Positions 28,269 to 37,483 of a DNA stretch of 64,000 nucleotides are shown here, one piece after another. Origin of the DNA: Gemmobacter lanyuensis. Lineage in GTDB: Bacteria; Pseudomonadota; Alphaproteobacteria; Rhodobacterales; Rhodobacteraceae. Numbering within the stretch: position 1 is the first letter of the stretch; each line of letters starts with the position of its first letter. Under the pieces are notes generated by a model. That model did no database searches, was not told where the DNA came from, and saw nothing but the letters and a program-made list of their open reading frames with translations. The stretch lies in the NCBI RefSeq assembly GCF_014652355.1, contig NZ_BMYQ01000006.1:1-64000 (forward strand), written 5' to 3'. A program made the position numbers and the translations under genes.

Positions 28269-30986
28269 TCAGGCCAGACGGCCGTGACAATGTTTGAACT
28301 TCTCACCCGAGCCGCAGGGGCAGGGATCATTGCGCGACGGGTTGCCCCAGGTCGAGGGATCGGCCTCATTGAAGCCTGCGACCGCGGCAGGGACCGGTTC
28401 GGGGGCGGCGGGCGCGGGTTCGGCCGGGGTTTCCACCGGTTCGCCCTGGGCCGCGCGCTGCTGGGCCAGATACTGGGCCATCATCGCCTGCTGTTCCTCG
28501 GGCGTGATCGGGCGGATCAGCGAGAGCTTTTGCGTCACATCGGCGCGCAGCCCTTCAAGCATGTTCTCGAACAGGGTGAAGGCCTCGGTCTTGTATTCCG
28601 ACAGCGGGTCGCGCTGTGCATAGCCGCGGAAGCCCACGACCGAGCGCAGATGTTCCAGCCGCAGCAGGTGGTCCCGCCACTTGCCGTCGATCGTCTGCAG
28701 CAGCAGCTGCTTTTCGATCGAGCGCATGGTCTCGGGTCCGAAGGCCTCAAGCTTCTTGGCCATCAGTTCGTCCGAAGCCTTTTCCAGACGTTCGCGGATC
28801 ACGTCCTGATCCACGCCCTCTTCCTTGGCCCAGTCGATCACCTTGACGTCAAGGCCCAGCTTTTCGATGCAGGCAGCATAGAGGCCGGGGGTGTTCCACT
28901 GTTCGGCATAGCTCTTGGCGGGCAGGAATTCCTCGACCAGATCGTCGATCACCTGATAGCGCATGTCCTGAACGATTTCAGACAGGTCTTCGGCTTCCAT
29001 GATCTCGAGCCGCTGGCTGAAGATCGCCTTGCGCTGATCGTTCATCACGTCGTCGAACTTGAGCAGCTGCTTGCGGATGTCGAAGTTGCGGCCTTCGACC
29101 TTGGCCTGCGCGCGTTCCAGCGACTTGTTCACCCAAGGGTGAACGATGGCCTCGCCCTCTTTCATGCCCAGCTTCGACAGCACGCTGTCAAGCCGCTCCG
29201 ACCCGAAGATCCGCATGAGATCATCTTCCAGCGACAGGAAGAACGAGGACCGGCCCGGGTCGCCCTGACGGCCTGAACGGCCGCGCAGCTGGTTGTCGAT
29301 GCGGCGGCTTTCATGGCGTTCGGTGCCCAGAACGAACAGACCGCCCGCCTCCAGCACGCGGCGCTTTTCTTCGGCATGTTCGGCTTCGACCTGCGCGCGC
29401 ACCTCATCGGGGTGCAGGTGCGGATCGGCGGCGATGGCCTGCATCACCTTCATTTCGACATTGCCGCCCAGCTGGATGTCGGTGCCGCGGCCGGCCATGT
29501 TGGTGGCGATGGTCACAGCGCCGAACTTGCCCGCATCGGCAACGATCTGGGCTTCCTGTTCATGCTGACGGGCGTTCAGCACATTGTGCGGAATGCCATC
29601 CTTGCGGAGCAGGTCTGAAAGGAATTCCGATTTCTCGATCGAGGTGGTCCCGACAAGGATCGGCTGGCCCTTGGCGTGGGCCTCTTTGATCACGGCGACG
29701 ATGCCGTCGTATTTTTCACGCGCGGTGCGATAGACCTGATCGTGGTCATCCTTGCGCTGCACCGGGCGGTTCGTCGGCACTTCGACCACGCCCAGCTTGT
29801 AGATTTCCATGAATTCCTCGGCCTCGGTCAGGGCCGTGCCGGTCATGCCTGCCAGCTTGTTGTAGAGGCGGAAGTAGTTCTGGAAGGTCACCGAGGCGAG
29901 CGTGACGTTTTCCGGCTGGATCGCAACGCCTTCTTTCGCCTCGATCGCCTGGTGCAGACCGTCCGAAAGGCGGCGGCCCCGCATCATGCGGCCGGTGAAT
30001 TCGTCGATCAGCATCACCTCGCCATCGCGGACGATATAGTTCTGATCGCGATGGAAGAGCTTATGCGCCCGCAACGCCTGGTTCAGGTGGTGAACCAGCG
30101 TGGTGCTTTCTGGATCATAAAGCGTCTGGCCATCGGGCAGCAGGCCAAGCTGCTGGAGGCGACGCTCGAAATGCTCGTTGCCCTCTTCGGTGAAGGTGGC
30201 ATTGCGGGCCTTTTCGTCCAGCGTGAAATGCGCCTCGGTCAGTTCGGGCATAAGCGCATCGACCTTTTGATACAGGTCGCTGCGGTCCTGCGACGGACCC
30301 GAGATGATGAGCGGCGTGCGCGCCTCGTCGATCAGGATGCTGTCCACCTCGTCGACGATGGCGTAGAAATGGCCGCGCTGTGCCATTTCCTCGATGCTGC
30401 CCTTCATGTTGTCGCGCAGGTAATCGAAGCCGAGCTCGTTGTTGGTGGCATAGGTGATGTCGGCGCGATAGGCCGCGCGCTTTTCGGCATCGGGCTGATA
30501 GGGGTAGACGACCCCGCAGGTCAGGCCGAGCGCGTTATAGACCTTGCTCATCCATTCAGAGTCGCGCTTGGCGAGGTAGTCGTTGACGGTCACGACATGC
30601 ACGCCCTTGCCCGCCAGCGCGTTCAGATAGGCGGGGAAGGTTGCCATGAGGGTCTTGCCCTCACCCGTTTTCATTTCGGCGATATTGCCCTGATGCAGGA
30701 AGATCCCCGCTTTCAGCTGCACATCGAAGGCGCGCAGGCCAAGCGCCCGGCGCGCGGCTTCGCGGCAATTCGCGAAGGCTTCGGGCAGGATGCTGTCGAG
30801 GCTTTCGCCCTTGTTCTGCACGCGGTCTTGCAGCGTGCGGGTGCGCGCGATCAGACCGTCGTCCGACAGGGCCTGAAACTCCGGCTCAAGCGCATTGATC
30901 TTCGCGACCAGGGGGCGAACCGATTTGACCTTGCGGTCGTTCGGGGTGCCAAAAACCTTGCGCGCTAGCGTTCCGAGACCAAGCAT
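28269..30986 (-). CDS. secA: Preprotein translocase motor SecA
   Basis: The 905-residue ATPase drives post-translational export through SecYEG. Walker A is in [11 protein letters not shown] near residue 107, [15 protein letters not shown] marks the DEAD-like motif region, and the C-terminus carries the zinc-binding SecB/ribosome-contact motif [14 protein letters not shown]. An Ala/Pro/Glu-rich linker precedes this tail. Length is normal for alphaproteobacteria. A TTGACT/TTACAT promoter lies about 120 bp upstream and a strong hairpin follows the stop; it is divergent from a parvulin gene. Confidence 0.98.
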   Translation of the reverse strand: MLGLGTLARKVFGTPNDRKVKSVRPLVAKINALEPEFQALSDDGLIARTRTLQDRVQNKGESLDSILPEAFANCREAARRALGLRAFDVQLKAGIFLHQGNIAEMKTGEGKTLMATFPAYLNALAGKGVHVVTVNDYLAKRDSEWMSKVYNALGLTCGVVYPYQPDAEKRAAYRADITYATNNELGFDYLRDNMKGSIEEMAQRGHFYAIVDEVDSILIDEARTPLIISGPSQDRSDLYQKVDALMPELTEAHFTLDEKARNATFTEEGNEHFERRLQQLGLLPDGQTLYDPESTTLVHHLNQALRAHKLFHRDQNYIVRDGEVMLIDEFTGRMMRGRRLSDGLHQAIEAKEGVAIQPENVTLASVTFQNYFRLYNKLAGMTGTALTEAEEFMEIYKLGVVEVPTNRPVQRKDDHDQVYRTAREKYDGIVAVIKEAHAKGQPILVGTTSIEKSEFLSDLLRKDGIPHNVLNARQHEQEAQIVADAGKFGAVTIATNMAGRGTDIQLGGNVEMKVMQAIAADPHLHPDEVRAQVEAEHAEEKRRVLEAGGLFVLGTERHESRRIDNQLRGRSGRQGDPGRSSFFLSLEDDLMRIFGSERLDSVLSKLGMKEGEAIVHPWVNKSLERAQAKVEGRNFDIRKQLLKFDDVMNDQRKAIFSQRLEIMEAEDLSEIVQDMRYQVIDDLVEEFLPAKSYAEQWNTPGLYAACIEKLGLDVKVIDWAKEEGVDQDVIRERLEKASDELMAKKLEAFGPETMRSIEKQLLLQTIDGKWRDHLLRLEHLRSVVGFRGYAQRDPLSEYKTEAFTLFENMLEGLRADVTQKLSLIRPITPEEQQAMMAQYLAQQRAAQGEPVETPAEPAPAAPEPVPAAVAGFNEADPSTWGNPSRNDPCPCGSGEKFKHCHGRLA

Positions 30987-31108
30987 GTTTTCTCCGGTGT
31001 CCCGTTGCTGACAACATCGTGCAGGCGAGAGGCCTTGCCCGCCTCACCCAGCTTTCATAGAAGAACCCGGAAAGGCGCGAAGGTGCCCCGTCTCGCGCGA
31101 CCTTCGCG

Positions 31109-31136
31109 ATGTAAGGGGCTGTCCGCGTCAAGTCAA
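31109..31136 (-). promoter_or_regulatory. Candidate secA promoter
   Basis: On the minus strand TTGACT (31131-31136), a 16-bp spacer and TTACAT (31109-31114) precede secA. The implied start near 31102 leaves a leader of about 115 nt. No secM-like upstream gene is evident in it. Confidence 0.5.
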
Positions 31137-31174
31137 CGTGGCGCATAACGCGACCCCATCAGGAGACGGTGATC

Positions 31175-32023
31175 ATGGCGAAAATGACAACATTCCTCGG
31201 TGCCTTCGCACTGGGTATGGGGCTGCTGGCTGGCCCGACCCTGGCCGAGGATCTGACCGCCGCAACCGTGGTGGCCACCGTCAACGGCAAAGAGATCACC
31301 CTGGGCCAGATGATCGCCACCCGCGCGGGCCTGCCGGCGCAGTATCAAACCCTGCCCGATGACGTGCTTTTCAAGGGGATTCTCGACCAGCTTGTCCAGC
31401 AGACCACGCTGCAGCAGGACATGGAGCCGCGTCTGACCAAGCGTCAGGTGCTGGAGCTGGAAAACAACCACCGCTCGGCCGTGGCGGCCATGGCGCTGGA
31501 CGGGATCGTCAAGACCGCCGTCACCGATGAGGCGATCCAGGCGGCCTATGATGCCCGCTATACCAACTTCCAGCCGGGCACCGAATATCATGCGGCCCAT
31601 ATCCTCGTGGATAGCGAGGACAAGGCCTATGATATCCTCGATCAGATCGAAGGTGGTGTCGAATTTGCGGATGCTGCCAAAACGCATGGCACCGATGGCA
31701 CCGCGGCCTCGGGCGGGGATCTGGGCTGGTTCGGTGAGGGCATGATGGTCAAGCCCTTCGAAGAGGCCGTGATGTCGATGAAGGCGGGCGAGCTGAAAGG
31801 CCCGATCAAGACCGAATTCGGTTGGCACCTGATCAAGCTGCTGGAAACGCGCGCCACCCAAGCCCCCAAGCTGGATGACGTGCGCGAAGAGCTGGCGCAA
31901 GAGCTGGAACAGAAGGCCGTCGCCGCCCGTCTGGAAGAGCTGACGAAGATCACCGAGATCGAAAAGCCTGGCGAGGGGATTGACCCGGCCGTGCTGAAGG
32001 ATGAAACCCTTCTGGACAAATGA
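31175..32023 (+). CDS. Periplasmic parvulin-type peptidyl-prolyl isomerase
   Basis: The 282-residue protein has a signal peptide (LGAFALGMGLLAGPTLAED), an N-terminal SurA-like helical part and a rotamase domain from about residue 125 (HAAHILVDSEDKA, GGDLGWFGEGMMVKPFEEA, FGWHLIKLLE). It should assist folding of exported proteins. ATG 31175 is preferred over GTG 31169 because AGGAG then sits 9 nt upstream. It is divergent from secA, a functionally fitting neighbour, and argJ follows after 27 bp. Confidence 0.9.
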   Translation: MAKMTTFLGAFALGMGLLAGPTLAEDLTAATVVATVNGKEITLGQMIATRAGLPAQYQTLPDDVLFKGILDQLVQQTTLQQDMEPRLTKRQVLELENNHRSAVAAMALDGIVKTAVTDEAIQAAYDARYTNFQPGTEYHAAHILVDSEDKAYDILDQIEGGVEFADAAKTHGTDGTAASGGDLGWFGEGMMVKPFEEAVMSMKAGELKGPIKTEFGWHLIKLLETRATQAPKLDDVREELAQELEQKAVAARLEELTKITEIEKPGEGIDPAVLKDETLLDK

Positions 32024-32050
32024 TCCCACGGGCAAGCGGGGAGACACGCC

Positions 32051-33436
32051 ATGGCCAAAACCGACTGGAAAGCCGAAGCAAAGGCTTTGAAGAAAAAGCT
32101 CAAGAAGAAAGTCGAGAAATTGACGGCCGAACTGGATGAGCTGCGCGGTGAGGTCACGGAAACGGTGGGTGAGGTCGTCGCAGCCGTGGCCGCCAAAGCT
32201 GCCAAGCCCGTCTCTCCGCTTGCGCCGGACCGCTTTCCCGAACTGCCGGTGATCAAGGGCGCGTCCTTCGCCGCCATTGGCGCGGGCATCAAGTATCAGA
32301 ACCGCAAGGATGTGATGCTGGTGCATCTGGCGCCGGGCACCGCGATGGCCGGGGTTTTCACCCGGTCCTCGACCCGGTCGGGCTGCGTGCGCGACTGTCA
32401 GGACAAGCTGGCGCTGAAGGTGCCGGAAGGCGCCGGTGCGGCCATTGTCGTGAACTCGGGCAATTCCAACGCCTTTACCGGCAAGGTGGGCGACAAGGCC
32501 GTGGCCGAGGTCACGGGCAGCGTTGCCGCCGCCCTGGGCCTGCCGGCAAGCCGCGTCTTTTCCTCTTCGACCGGCGTGATCGGCGAACCGCTGCCCTTTG
32601 AAAAGATCACCGCCGTCGTGCCCGCCCTTGTGGCCGACCTGCGCGAGGAATCGATTCAGATGGCCGCAGAGGCCATCATGACCACCGACACCTTCCCCAA
32701 GGGCGCCTGCGCCGTGGTTGAGGGCGAAGGTGGTCCGATCCATATCTCGGGCATCGCCAAAGGCTCGGGCATGATCGCGCCGGATATGGCGACGATGCTT
32801 GTCTATATCTTCACCGATGCGAAGATCAGCCCGGCGAACCTGCAAAAGATCCTGTCGCGCAACGTGGATGAGACGTTCAATTCCATCACCGTGGATAGCG
32901 ATACCTCGACCTCGGACACGCTGCTGATTGCCGCGACCGGCACCAGCGCTGCCGCCGAGGTGAAAGCCGGTCCCGTCGCCAAAGCCTTTGAAGAGGCGCT
33001 GCGCGGCGTGATGATGAACCTTGCCCATCAGGTGATCCGCGATGGCGAGGGCGCGACGAAGTTCGTCGAAATCCGCGTCACCGGCGCCGCCAGCCCGGAA
33101 GATGCGCTGCGCGTGGGCAAGGCGATTGCCGACAGCCCGCTGGTGAAAACCGCGCTGGCGGGGCAGGACCCGAACTGGGGCCGCATCGTCGCCGCGATCG
33201 GCAAATCCGGTGCCCAAGCCGACCGCGACCGCCTGCGGATCACCTTTGGCGATCTGCTTGTGGCGGACAAAGGCTGGCGCAACCCGGCCTACCGCGAAGA
33301 GGACGGTGCCGCCTATTTCCGCCGGTCCGAACTGGTGATCGGCGTCGATCTGGGGCTGGGCCGGGCCAAGCGCACCATCTGGACCTGCGATCTGACCAGC
33401 CGCTATATCGAAATCAACGCCGACTACCGGTCCTGA
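32051..33436 (+). CDS. argJ: Bifunctional ornithine acetyltransferase/N-acetylglutamate synthase with N-terminal extension
   Basis: The 461-residue ArgJ transfers acetyl from N-acetylornithine to glutamate. Autocleavage occurs before Thr248 in MATML, and the SSTGVIGEP and NSGNSN segments are intact. The usual ArgJ N-terminus (SPLAP...) begins only near residue 55. The first ~53 residues are a Lys-rich, heptad-like helix (KALKKKLKKKVEKLTAELDE) followed by an Ala/Val linker, absent from typical 400-residue ArgJ. The ATG at 32051 is the only plausible start I see near the gene; an internal start just before SPLAP is not obvious. Between a parvulin and mutT. Confidence 0.93.
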   Translation: MAKTDWKAEAKALKKKLKKKVEKLTAELDELRGEVTETVGEVVAAVAAKAAKPVSPLAPDRFPELPVIKGASFAAIGAGIKYQNRKDVMLVHLAPGTAMAGVFTRSSTRSGCVRDCQDKLALKVPEGAGAAIVVNSGNSNAFTGKVGDKAVAEVTGSVAAALGLPASRVFSSSTGVIGEPLPFEKITAVVPALVADLREESIQMAAEAIMTTDTFPKGACAVVEGEGGPIHISGIAKGSGMIAPDMATMLVYIFTDAKISPANLQKILSRNVDETFNSITVDSDTSTSDTLLIAATGTSAAAEVKAGPVAKAFEEALRGVMMNLAHQVIRDGEGATKFVEIRVTGAASPEDALRVGKAIADSPLVKTALAGQDPNWGRIVAAIGKSGAQADRDRLRITFGDLLVADKGWRNPAYREEDGAAYFRRSELVIGVDLGLGRAKRTIWTCDLTSRYIEINADYRS

Positions 33437-33494
33437 GATCGCCATTCGACCGCCGCCCCGTTGGGCGGTGGTCCCCCAAACGGGATAGCTACGG

Positions 33495-33893
33495 ATGAAG
33501 GTTCTTCTTGTCGCAGCGGTGGCGCTGATCGATGCAGATGGGCGTGTGCTGCTGGCCCAACGCCCCGAGGGCAAATCCCTCGCGGGACTGTGGGAATTTC
33601 CCGGCGGGAAGGTCGAACCCGGTGAGACCCCCGAGGCCTGCCTGATTCGCGAACTGAAGGAAGAGCTGGGCATCGACACCTGGAAAAGCTGCCTTGCCCC
33701 GCTGACCTTTGCCAGCCACACCTATGAAGACTTCCACCTGCTGATGCCGCTTTATGCCTGCCGTCGATGGGAAGGTGTCCCCATGGGCGCGGAAGGGCAA
33801 CGAATCGCCTGGGTTCGGGCCGCCAATCTCAAGGACTATCCAATGCCCCCTGCAGACATTCCCCTGATCCCGATCTTGCGGGATTGGTTATGA
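33495..33893 (+). CDS. mutT: MutT-type Nudix hydrolase (8-oxo-dGTP diphosphatase)
   Basis: The 132-residue protein carries a complete Nudix box, G38-x5-E44-x7-RELKEELGI (52-60), and the LAQRPEGKSLAGLWEFPGGK substrate-binding region typical of MutT. It removes oxidised guanine nucleotides from the pool. It starts 58 bp after argJ, probably as part of the same transcript. A possible alternative is another Nudix specificity, but the length and pattern favour MutT. Confidence 0.9.
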   Translation: MKVLLVAAVALIDADGRVLLAQRPEGKSLAGLWEFPGGKVEPGETPEACLIRELKEELGIDTWKSCLAPLTFASHTYEDFHLLMPLYACRRWEGVPMGAEGQRIAWVRAANLKDYPMPPADIPLIPILRDWL

Positions 33894-33912
33894 ATGCGGC
33901 AGACCTATCCAT

Positions 33913-33941
33913 TTGATAACCAAATTATGGCGAATTTATTA
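33913..33941 (+). promoter_or_regulatory. Promoter of the 44-residue mini-gene
   Basis: TTGATA (33913-33918), 17-bp spacer, TTATTA (33936-33941) in a locally AT-rich stretch unlike the surrounding DNA. Transcription would start near 33948, about 56 nt before the ATG at 34004. Confidence 0.6.
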
Positions 33942-34003
33942 TTCCCCTTTTAACCACCATGGGTTTATCCTTCTCTTATGAGTTGCATCATGGGGGGAAA
34001 CAG

Positions 34004-34138
34004 ATGCTGCGGACCATCGCTTTGGGGAAGTATCACTCGGTTCAGGGAATCGTTGTCGGCAAGACGAATGACGGCAAGCTTATGGTGCGCGTCGATGGCA
34101 AGACCTTCGTCGGCTACCCGGTCACCGCGACCAAATAA
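34004..34138 (+). CDS. Small 44-residue basic protein, unknown function
   Basis: An ORF of 44 codons begins MLRTIALGKYHSVQGIVV and ends KTFVGYPVTATK. It is rich in short beta-like stretches with Gly turns (GKTNDGKLMVRVDGK), suggesting a tiny beta-barrel or SH3-like fold. A GGGGGGAAA purine tract lies just before the ATG. The ORF is flanked by its own promoter at 33913-33941 and a perfect terminator at 34177-34202, so it forms a complete monocistronic unit. Codon choice (GC-rich third positions) matches neighbouring genes. No domain is recognised. A structured RNA remains an alternative or additional function. Confidence 0.7.
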   Translation: MLRTIALGKYHSVQGIVVGKTNDGKLMVRVDGKTFVGYPVTATK

Positions 34139-34176
34139 AGCGCCGCGCCTCTGCGGGATTACGCCTGAGAAATAGG

Positions 34177-34210
34177 AAAGGCCGGGTTTTCACCCGGCCT
34201 TTGTGTTTTC
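34177..34210. terminator. Bidirectional terminator between the mini-gene and infB
   Basis: A perfect 11-bp stem (AAAGGCCGGGT at 34177-34187, ACCCGGCCTTT at 34192-34202; 4-nt loop) is followed by GTGTTTTCC on the plus strand. On the minus strand it is followed by CCTATTTC. It can serve both the small gene and infB, whose stop is at 34228. Confidence 0.8.
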
Positions 34211-34227
34211 CGAAGGGGCAGGCAAGC

Positions 34228-36822
34228 TCAGTCGAGCTTGCGCTGCACTTCCTCGCGTTCGAAGATCTCGATGACGTCGCCTGCGCGCACATCTTCGTAG
34301 CGCTCGAAGGCCATGCCGCATTCCTGACCGGACTGCACTTCCTTGACCTCGTCCTTGAAGCGTTTGAGCGTCTTGAGCGTGCCTTCGTGGATCACTACGT
34401 TGTCGCGCAGCAGACGCACCCCGGCCGAACGGCGGGCAATGCCTTCGGTGACCAGACAGCCTGCGACGTTGCCCACGCCGGTGATGCGGAAGACCTCTTG
34501 GATCTTCGCGTAACCGATGAAGTTCTCGCGCACTTCGGCCTTGAGCAGGCCCGAAGCCGCCGCCTTGATGTCGTCGATCAGGTCATAGATGATCGAGTAG
34601 TAGCGGATCTCCACGCCCTTTTGCTGGGCCGCATTGCGGGCCGTCGCATTGGCGCGGACGTTGAAGCCGATGACCGGGGCCTTGCTGGCTTCGGCCAGAC
34701 CCACGTCCGAATCGGTGATCGCACCGACGCCATAGTGAAGCACGCGCACACGGACCTCGTCGTTGCCGACCTTTTCCAGCGCCTGGACGATCGCCTCGGC
34801 AGAACCCTGCACGTCGGCCTTCACCAGAACCGGCAGTTCCGACACATCGGCATCGGCCTTGGCCTTGGCCATGAGCTGTTCCAGCGTGGTGGCGGCACCA
34901 GCCGCTGCGCGCTTGTCTTTGGCGGCTTGCTCACGGTAGTCCGCGATTTCGCGGGCTTGTGCCTCGGTTGCGACCACGTTCAGCACGTCACCCGCTTCGG
35001 GGGTGCCGTTCAGGCCTAGCACCTCGACGGGAACTGAAGGACCGGCTTCCGTGACGGTTTCGCCCTTGTCGTTCAGCAGCGCGCGAACCTTGCCCCACTT
35101 CTCGCCGACGACGAAGATGTCGCCTTTCTTGAGCGTGCCGTTCTGCACCAGAACGGTGGCAACCGGGCCGCGGCCCACATCGAGCTTGGCCTCGATCACC
35201 GCGCCCATGGCGGGGCGGTTCGGGTTGGCCTTCAGCTCGAGGATCTCTGCCTGCAGCGCGATGGCTTCGAGCAACTCGGGCAGGCCCTTGCCGGTCTTGG
35301 CCGAAACCTCGACGTCCTGCACTTCACCCGACATCTGTTCGACGACGACTTCATGTTGCAGCAGGTCGGTGCGCACCTTTTGCGGGTTCGCATCGGGCTT
35401 GTCGCATTTGTTGATCGCCACGATCATCGGCACATTGGCGGCCTTGGCGTGGTTGATCGCCTCGATGGTCTGCGGCATCACGGCGTCATCGGCCGCAACC
35501 ACCAGCACCACGATATCCGTCACCTGGGCGCCGCGGGCGCGCATCGAGGTGAAGGCGGCGTGGCCGGGCGTGTCGAGGAAGGACACAAGGCTGCCATTCG
35601 GGGTTTTCACCTGATAGGCGCCGATGTGTTGCGTAATGCCGCCGGCTTCGCCCGAGACCACATTGGCCTTGCGGATCGCATCCAGAAGCGAGGTCTTGCC
35701 GTGGTCGACGTGGCCCATGATGGTCACGATCGGCGGACGCGACTCCAGGTCTTCTGCCTTGTCCTCGACGGTGTCGATCACCTGTTCCACATCGGCGTCC
35801 GAGACGCGGACGGCGCGGTGGCCGAATTCTTCGATGATGATTTCGGCGGTGTCGGCGTCGATGGTCTGGTTCATGTTGACCAGCATGCCCATCTTCATCA
35901 GCGCCTTGACAACATCGGCGGCACGTTCGGCCATCCGGTTCGCCAGTTCGCTGACCACGATGGTTTCGGGCAGCTGCACGTCACGCGCCTGCTTTTCGGG
36001 CTTCTGGCCGAAGCCCATCGCCTTGTTGCGGGCCTTTTCCTGCTTGCGCTTCATCGAGGCGAGCGAGCGGGTCCGCCCACCTTCGCCATCAAGCGCGGCA
36101 GTCAGGGTCAGCTTGCCCGAACGGCGGCCGTCATCGCCCTTGGCCTTCGAATTCCGCTCACGCTCGCGCTCTTCGCGCTCGCGGTCGGTCTTGCGCGGGC
36201 TGGTGGGGGCGGCCTTGGCGCCCCCTGCGGGGGTGCGGGTCTCTTCCGCAGCGGCAGGTGCAGCCGGGGCGGGCGCAGCGGCGCCGTCCTTGGCCTTGGG
36301 TGCCGGCTGTTCCTTCTGGGCGCTGCGCGGACGCGTGCCCAGGATTTCAGCCTTGCGGGCGGCCGCGGCAGCAGCCTTGGCCTCGGCCTCGGCGCGGGCC
36401 TGGCGTTCTTCTTCTTCGGCCTTGGCTTTCAGCGCAGCTTCACGCTCGCGCTCGGCGCGTTCCTTGGCCTCGATCTCTTCGCGGCGGCGCTGGCGATCTT
36501 CCTCGCGCTGACGCTCTTCTTCCGCACGGCGTGCGGTATCCTCGGCCTCGCGGGCCTTGGCGGCGCGCAGGGCGGCCAGACGGCGTTCCATCTCGGCGTC
36601 AGAAATCCCGGCCGGACGTTTCGAGGGATCGCCCAGATGCGGGGCCGAACCGCCCCCGGCAGCGCCGGGTGCGCCGGGTTTGGGAACCACAACGCGCTTG
36701 CGTTTGGTTTCCACCACGACGCTCTTGGTGCGGCCATGTGAGAAGCTCTGCTTCACCTGACCGGGACGCTGGCCAGCGCCGCCACCAAGCCCAAGGGGTT
36801 TTTTGCCGTCTGTATCGCTCAT
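34228..36822 (-). CDS. infB: Translation initiation factor IF-2
   Basis: The 864-residue GTPase positions fMet-tRNA on the 30S subunit and promotes subunit joining. The N-terminal ~270 residues are low-complexity and highly charged (long Arg/Glu/Ala coiled-coil near 75-160, Pro/Ala-rich 170-210). The GTPase domain starts near residue 368 with [15 protein letters not shown], and DTPGHAAF and NKCDKP follow. Last gene of rimP-nusA-ylxR-infB; its ATG overlaps the ylxR stop (ATGA). The terminator at 34177-34202 ends the operon. Confidence 0.97.
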   Translation of the reverse strand: MSDTDGKKPLGLGGGAGQRPGQVKQSFSHGRTKSVVVETKRKRVVVPKPGAPGAAGGGSAPHLGDPSKRPAGISDAEMERRLAALRAAKAREAEDTARRAEEERQREEDRQRRREEIEAKERAEREREAALKAKAEEEERQARAEAEAKAAAAAARKAEILGTRPRSAQKEQPAPKAKDGAAAPAPAAPAAAEETRTPAGGAKAAPTSPRKTDREREERERERNSKAKGDDGRRSGKLTLTAALDGEGGRTRSLASMKRKQEKARNKAMGFGQKPEKQARDVQLPETIVVSELANRMAERAADVVKALMKMGMLVNMNQTIDADTAEIIIEEFGHRAVRVSDADVEQVIDTVEDKAEDLESRPPIVTIMGHVDHGKTSLLDAIRKANVVSGEAGGITQHIGAYQVKTPNGSLVSFLDTPGHAAFTSMRARGAQVTDIVVLVVAADDAVMPQTIEAINHAKAANVPMIVAINKCDKPDANPQKVRTDLLQHEVVVEQMSGEVQDVEVSAKTGKGLPELLEAIALQAEILELKANPNRPAMGAVIEAKLDVGRGPVATVLVQNGTLKKGDIFVVGEKWGKVRALLNDKGETVTEAGPSVPVEVLGLNGTPEAGDVLNVVATEAQAREIADYREQAAKDKRAAAGAATTLEQLMAKAKADADVSELPVLVKADVQGSAEAIVQALEKVGNDEVRVRVLHYGVGAITDSDVGLAEASKAPVIGFNVRANATARNAAQQKGVEIRYYSIIYDLIDDIKAAASGLLKAEVRENFIGYAKIQEVFRITGVGNVAGCLVTEGIARRSAGVRLLRDNVVIHEGTLKTLKRFKDEVKEVQSGQECGMAFERYEDVRAGDVIEIFEREEVQRKLD

Positions 36823-37463
36823 GCCGTCTTCGTATCCTCTCCGGCGGTCTCGCCGCCGTCCTGCTGGCCTGCTCCACCCCGGAGCCCTGCCAGCCTTGCC
36901 GCTTCCTCTACAACACGGTCGCTGAGTCCACCAGCCGCAAGCGCGCCGTGTATGGCATGTTCCCGGCCGAATGCCAAACCGATTTCCTGTGCGGTCAGAC
37001 AGCCAATGAACAGACCCGTTTTCTCAGGCGGGCGGAGCTTGGATTTTCCGCGCTCCGATCCGTCGCTGGCCTGGATCAGCACGGTTGCCGTGCCCTTCAC
37101 CAGCCAGTCCTTCACCTTCTCGTAGCCGGTGACGCCCAGGCCCGCCTTGCGCGCCAGACTTATCAGCTCGACCACGCGCCGGACCAGTTGCCCTTCGATC
37201 TGATCTGCCAGACCTAAGGGTGCCTTGACCGGCTGGCGCGCGGCGCGGGCAAAAAGCCCCTTCGCCGCGGCCTTCTCAAGGGCCGCCCGATCGGCGGCCA
37301 CGTAAAAGCCCCGCCCGGGCAGCCGCCCCAGAACGTCGGGCACCACCATGCCATCCGGCCCTGCCACAAATCGGATGAGGCCGCCCTTCGGCTGGCTTTC
37401 ACCCGAAACGATGCAGCGCCGTTCCGGTTCGTCCCGTTCGTCCTTGCGACCCCCGCGCGTCAC
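36819..37463 (-). CDS. YlxR-L7Ae fusion, RNA-binding protein
   Basis: A 214-residue protein with an N-terminal DUF448/YlxR domain ([36 protein letters not shown]) and a second L7Ae/YlxQ-like RNA-binding domain from about residue 95 ([23 protein letters not shown]). In Bacillus these are two genes, ylxR and ylxQ, at the same place between nusA and infB; here they are one, as in many alphaproteobacteria. Probably associates with ribosomal or RNase P RNA. The charged Gly-rich C-terminal tail is poorly conserved. Gap to nusA is 20 bp. Confidence 0.9.
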   Translation of the reverse strand: MTRGGRKDERDEPERRCIVSGESQPKGGLIRFVAGPDGMVVPDVLGRLPGRGFYVAADRAALEKAAAKGLFARAARQPVKAPLGLADQIEGQLVRRVVELISLARKAGLGVTGYEKVKDWLVKGTATVLIQASDGSERGKSKLRPPEKTGLFIGCLTAQEIGLAFGREHAIHGALAAGGLSDRVVEEAARLAGLRGGAGQQDGGETAGEDTKTA

Positions 37464-37483
37464 GCGTCGTCCTCCGAGGCCGA

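Noticed and set aside
33978-34175. 65-codon ORF overlapping the 44-codon mini-gene
   Set aside because: Different frame, no ribosome-binding site, Cys/Ser/Arg-rich noncoding translation, and it runs through to the terminator stem.
35353-36741. 462-codon ORF opposite infB
   Set aside because: Shadow of the charged N-terminal repeats of IF-2.
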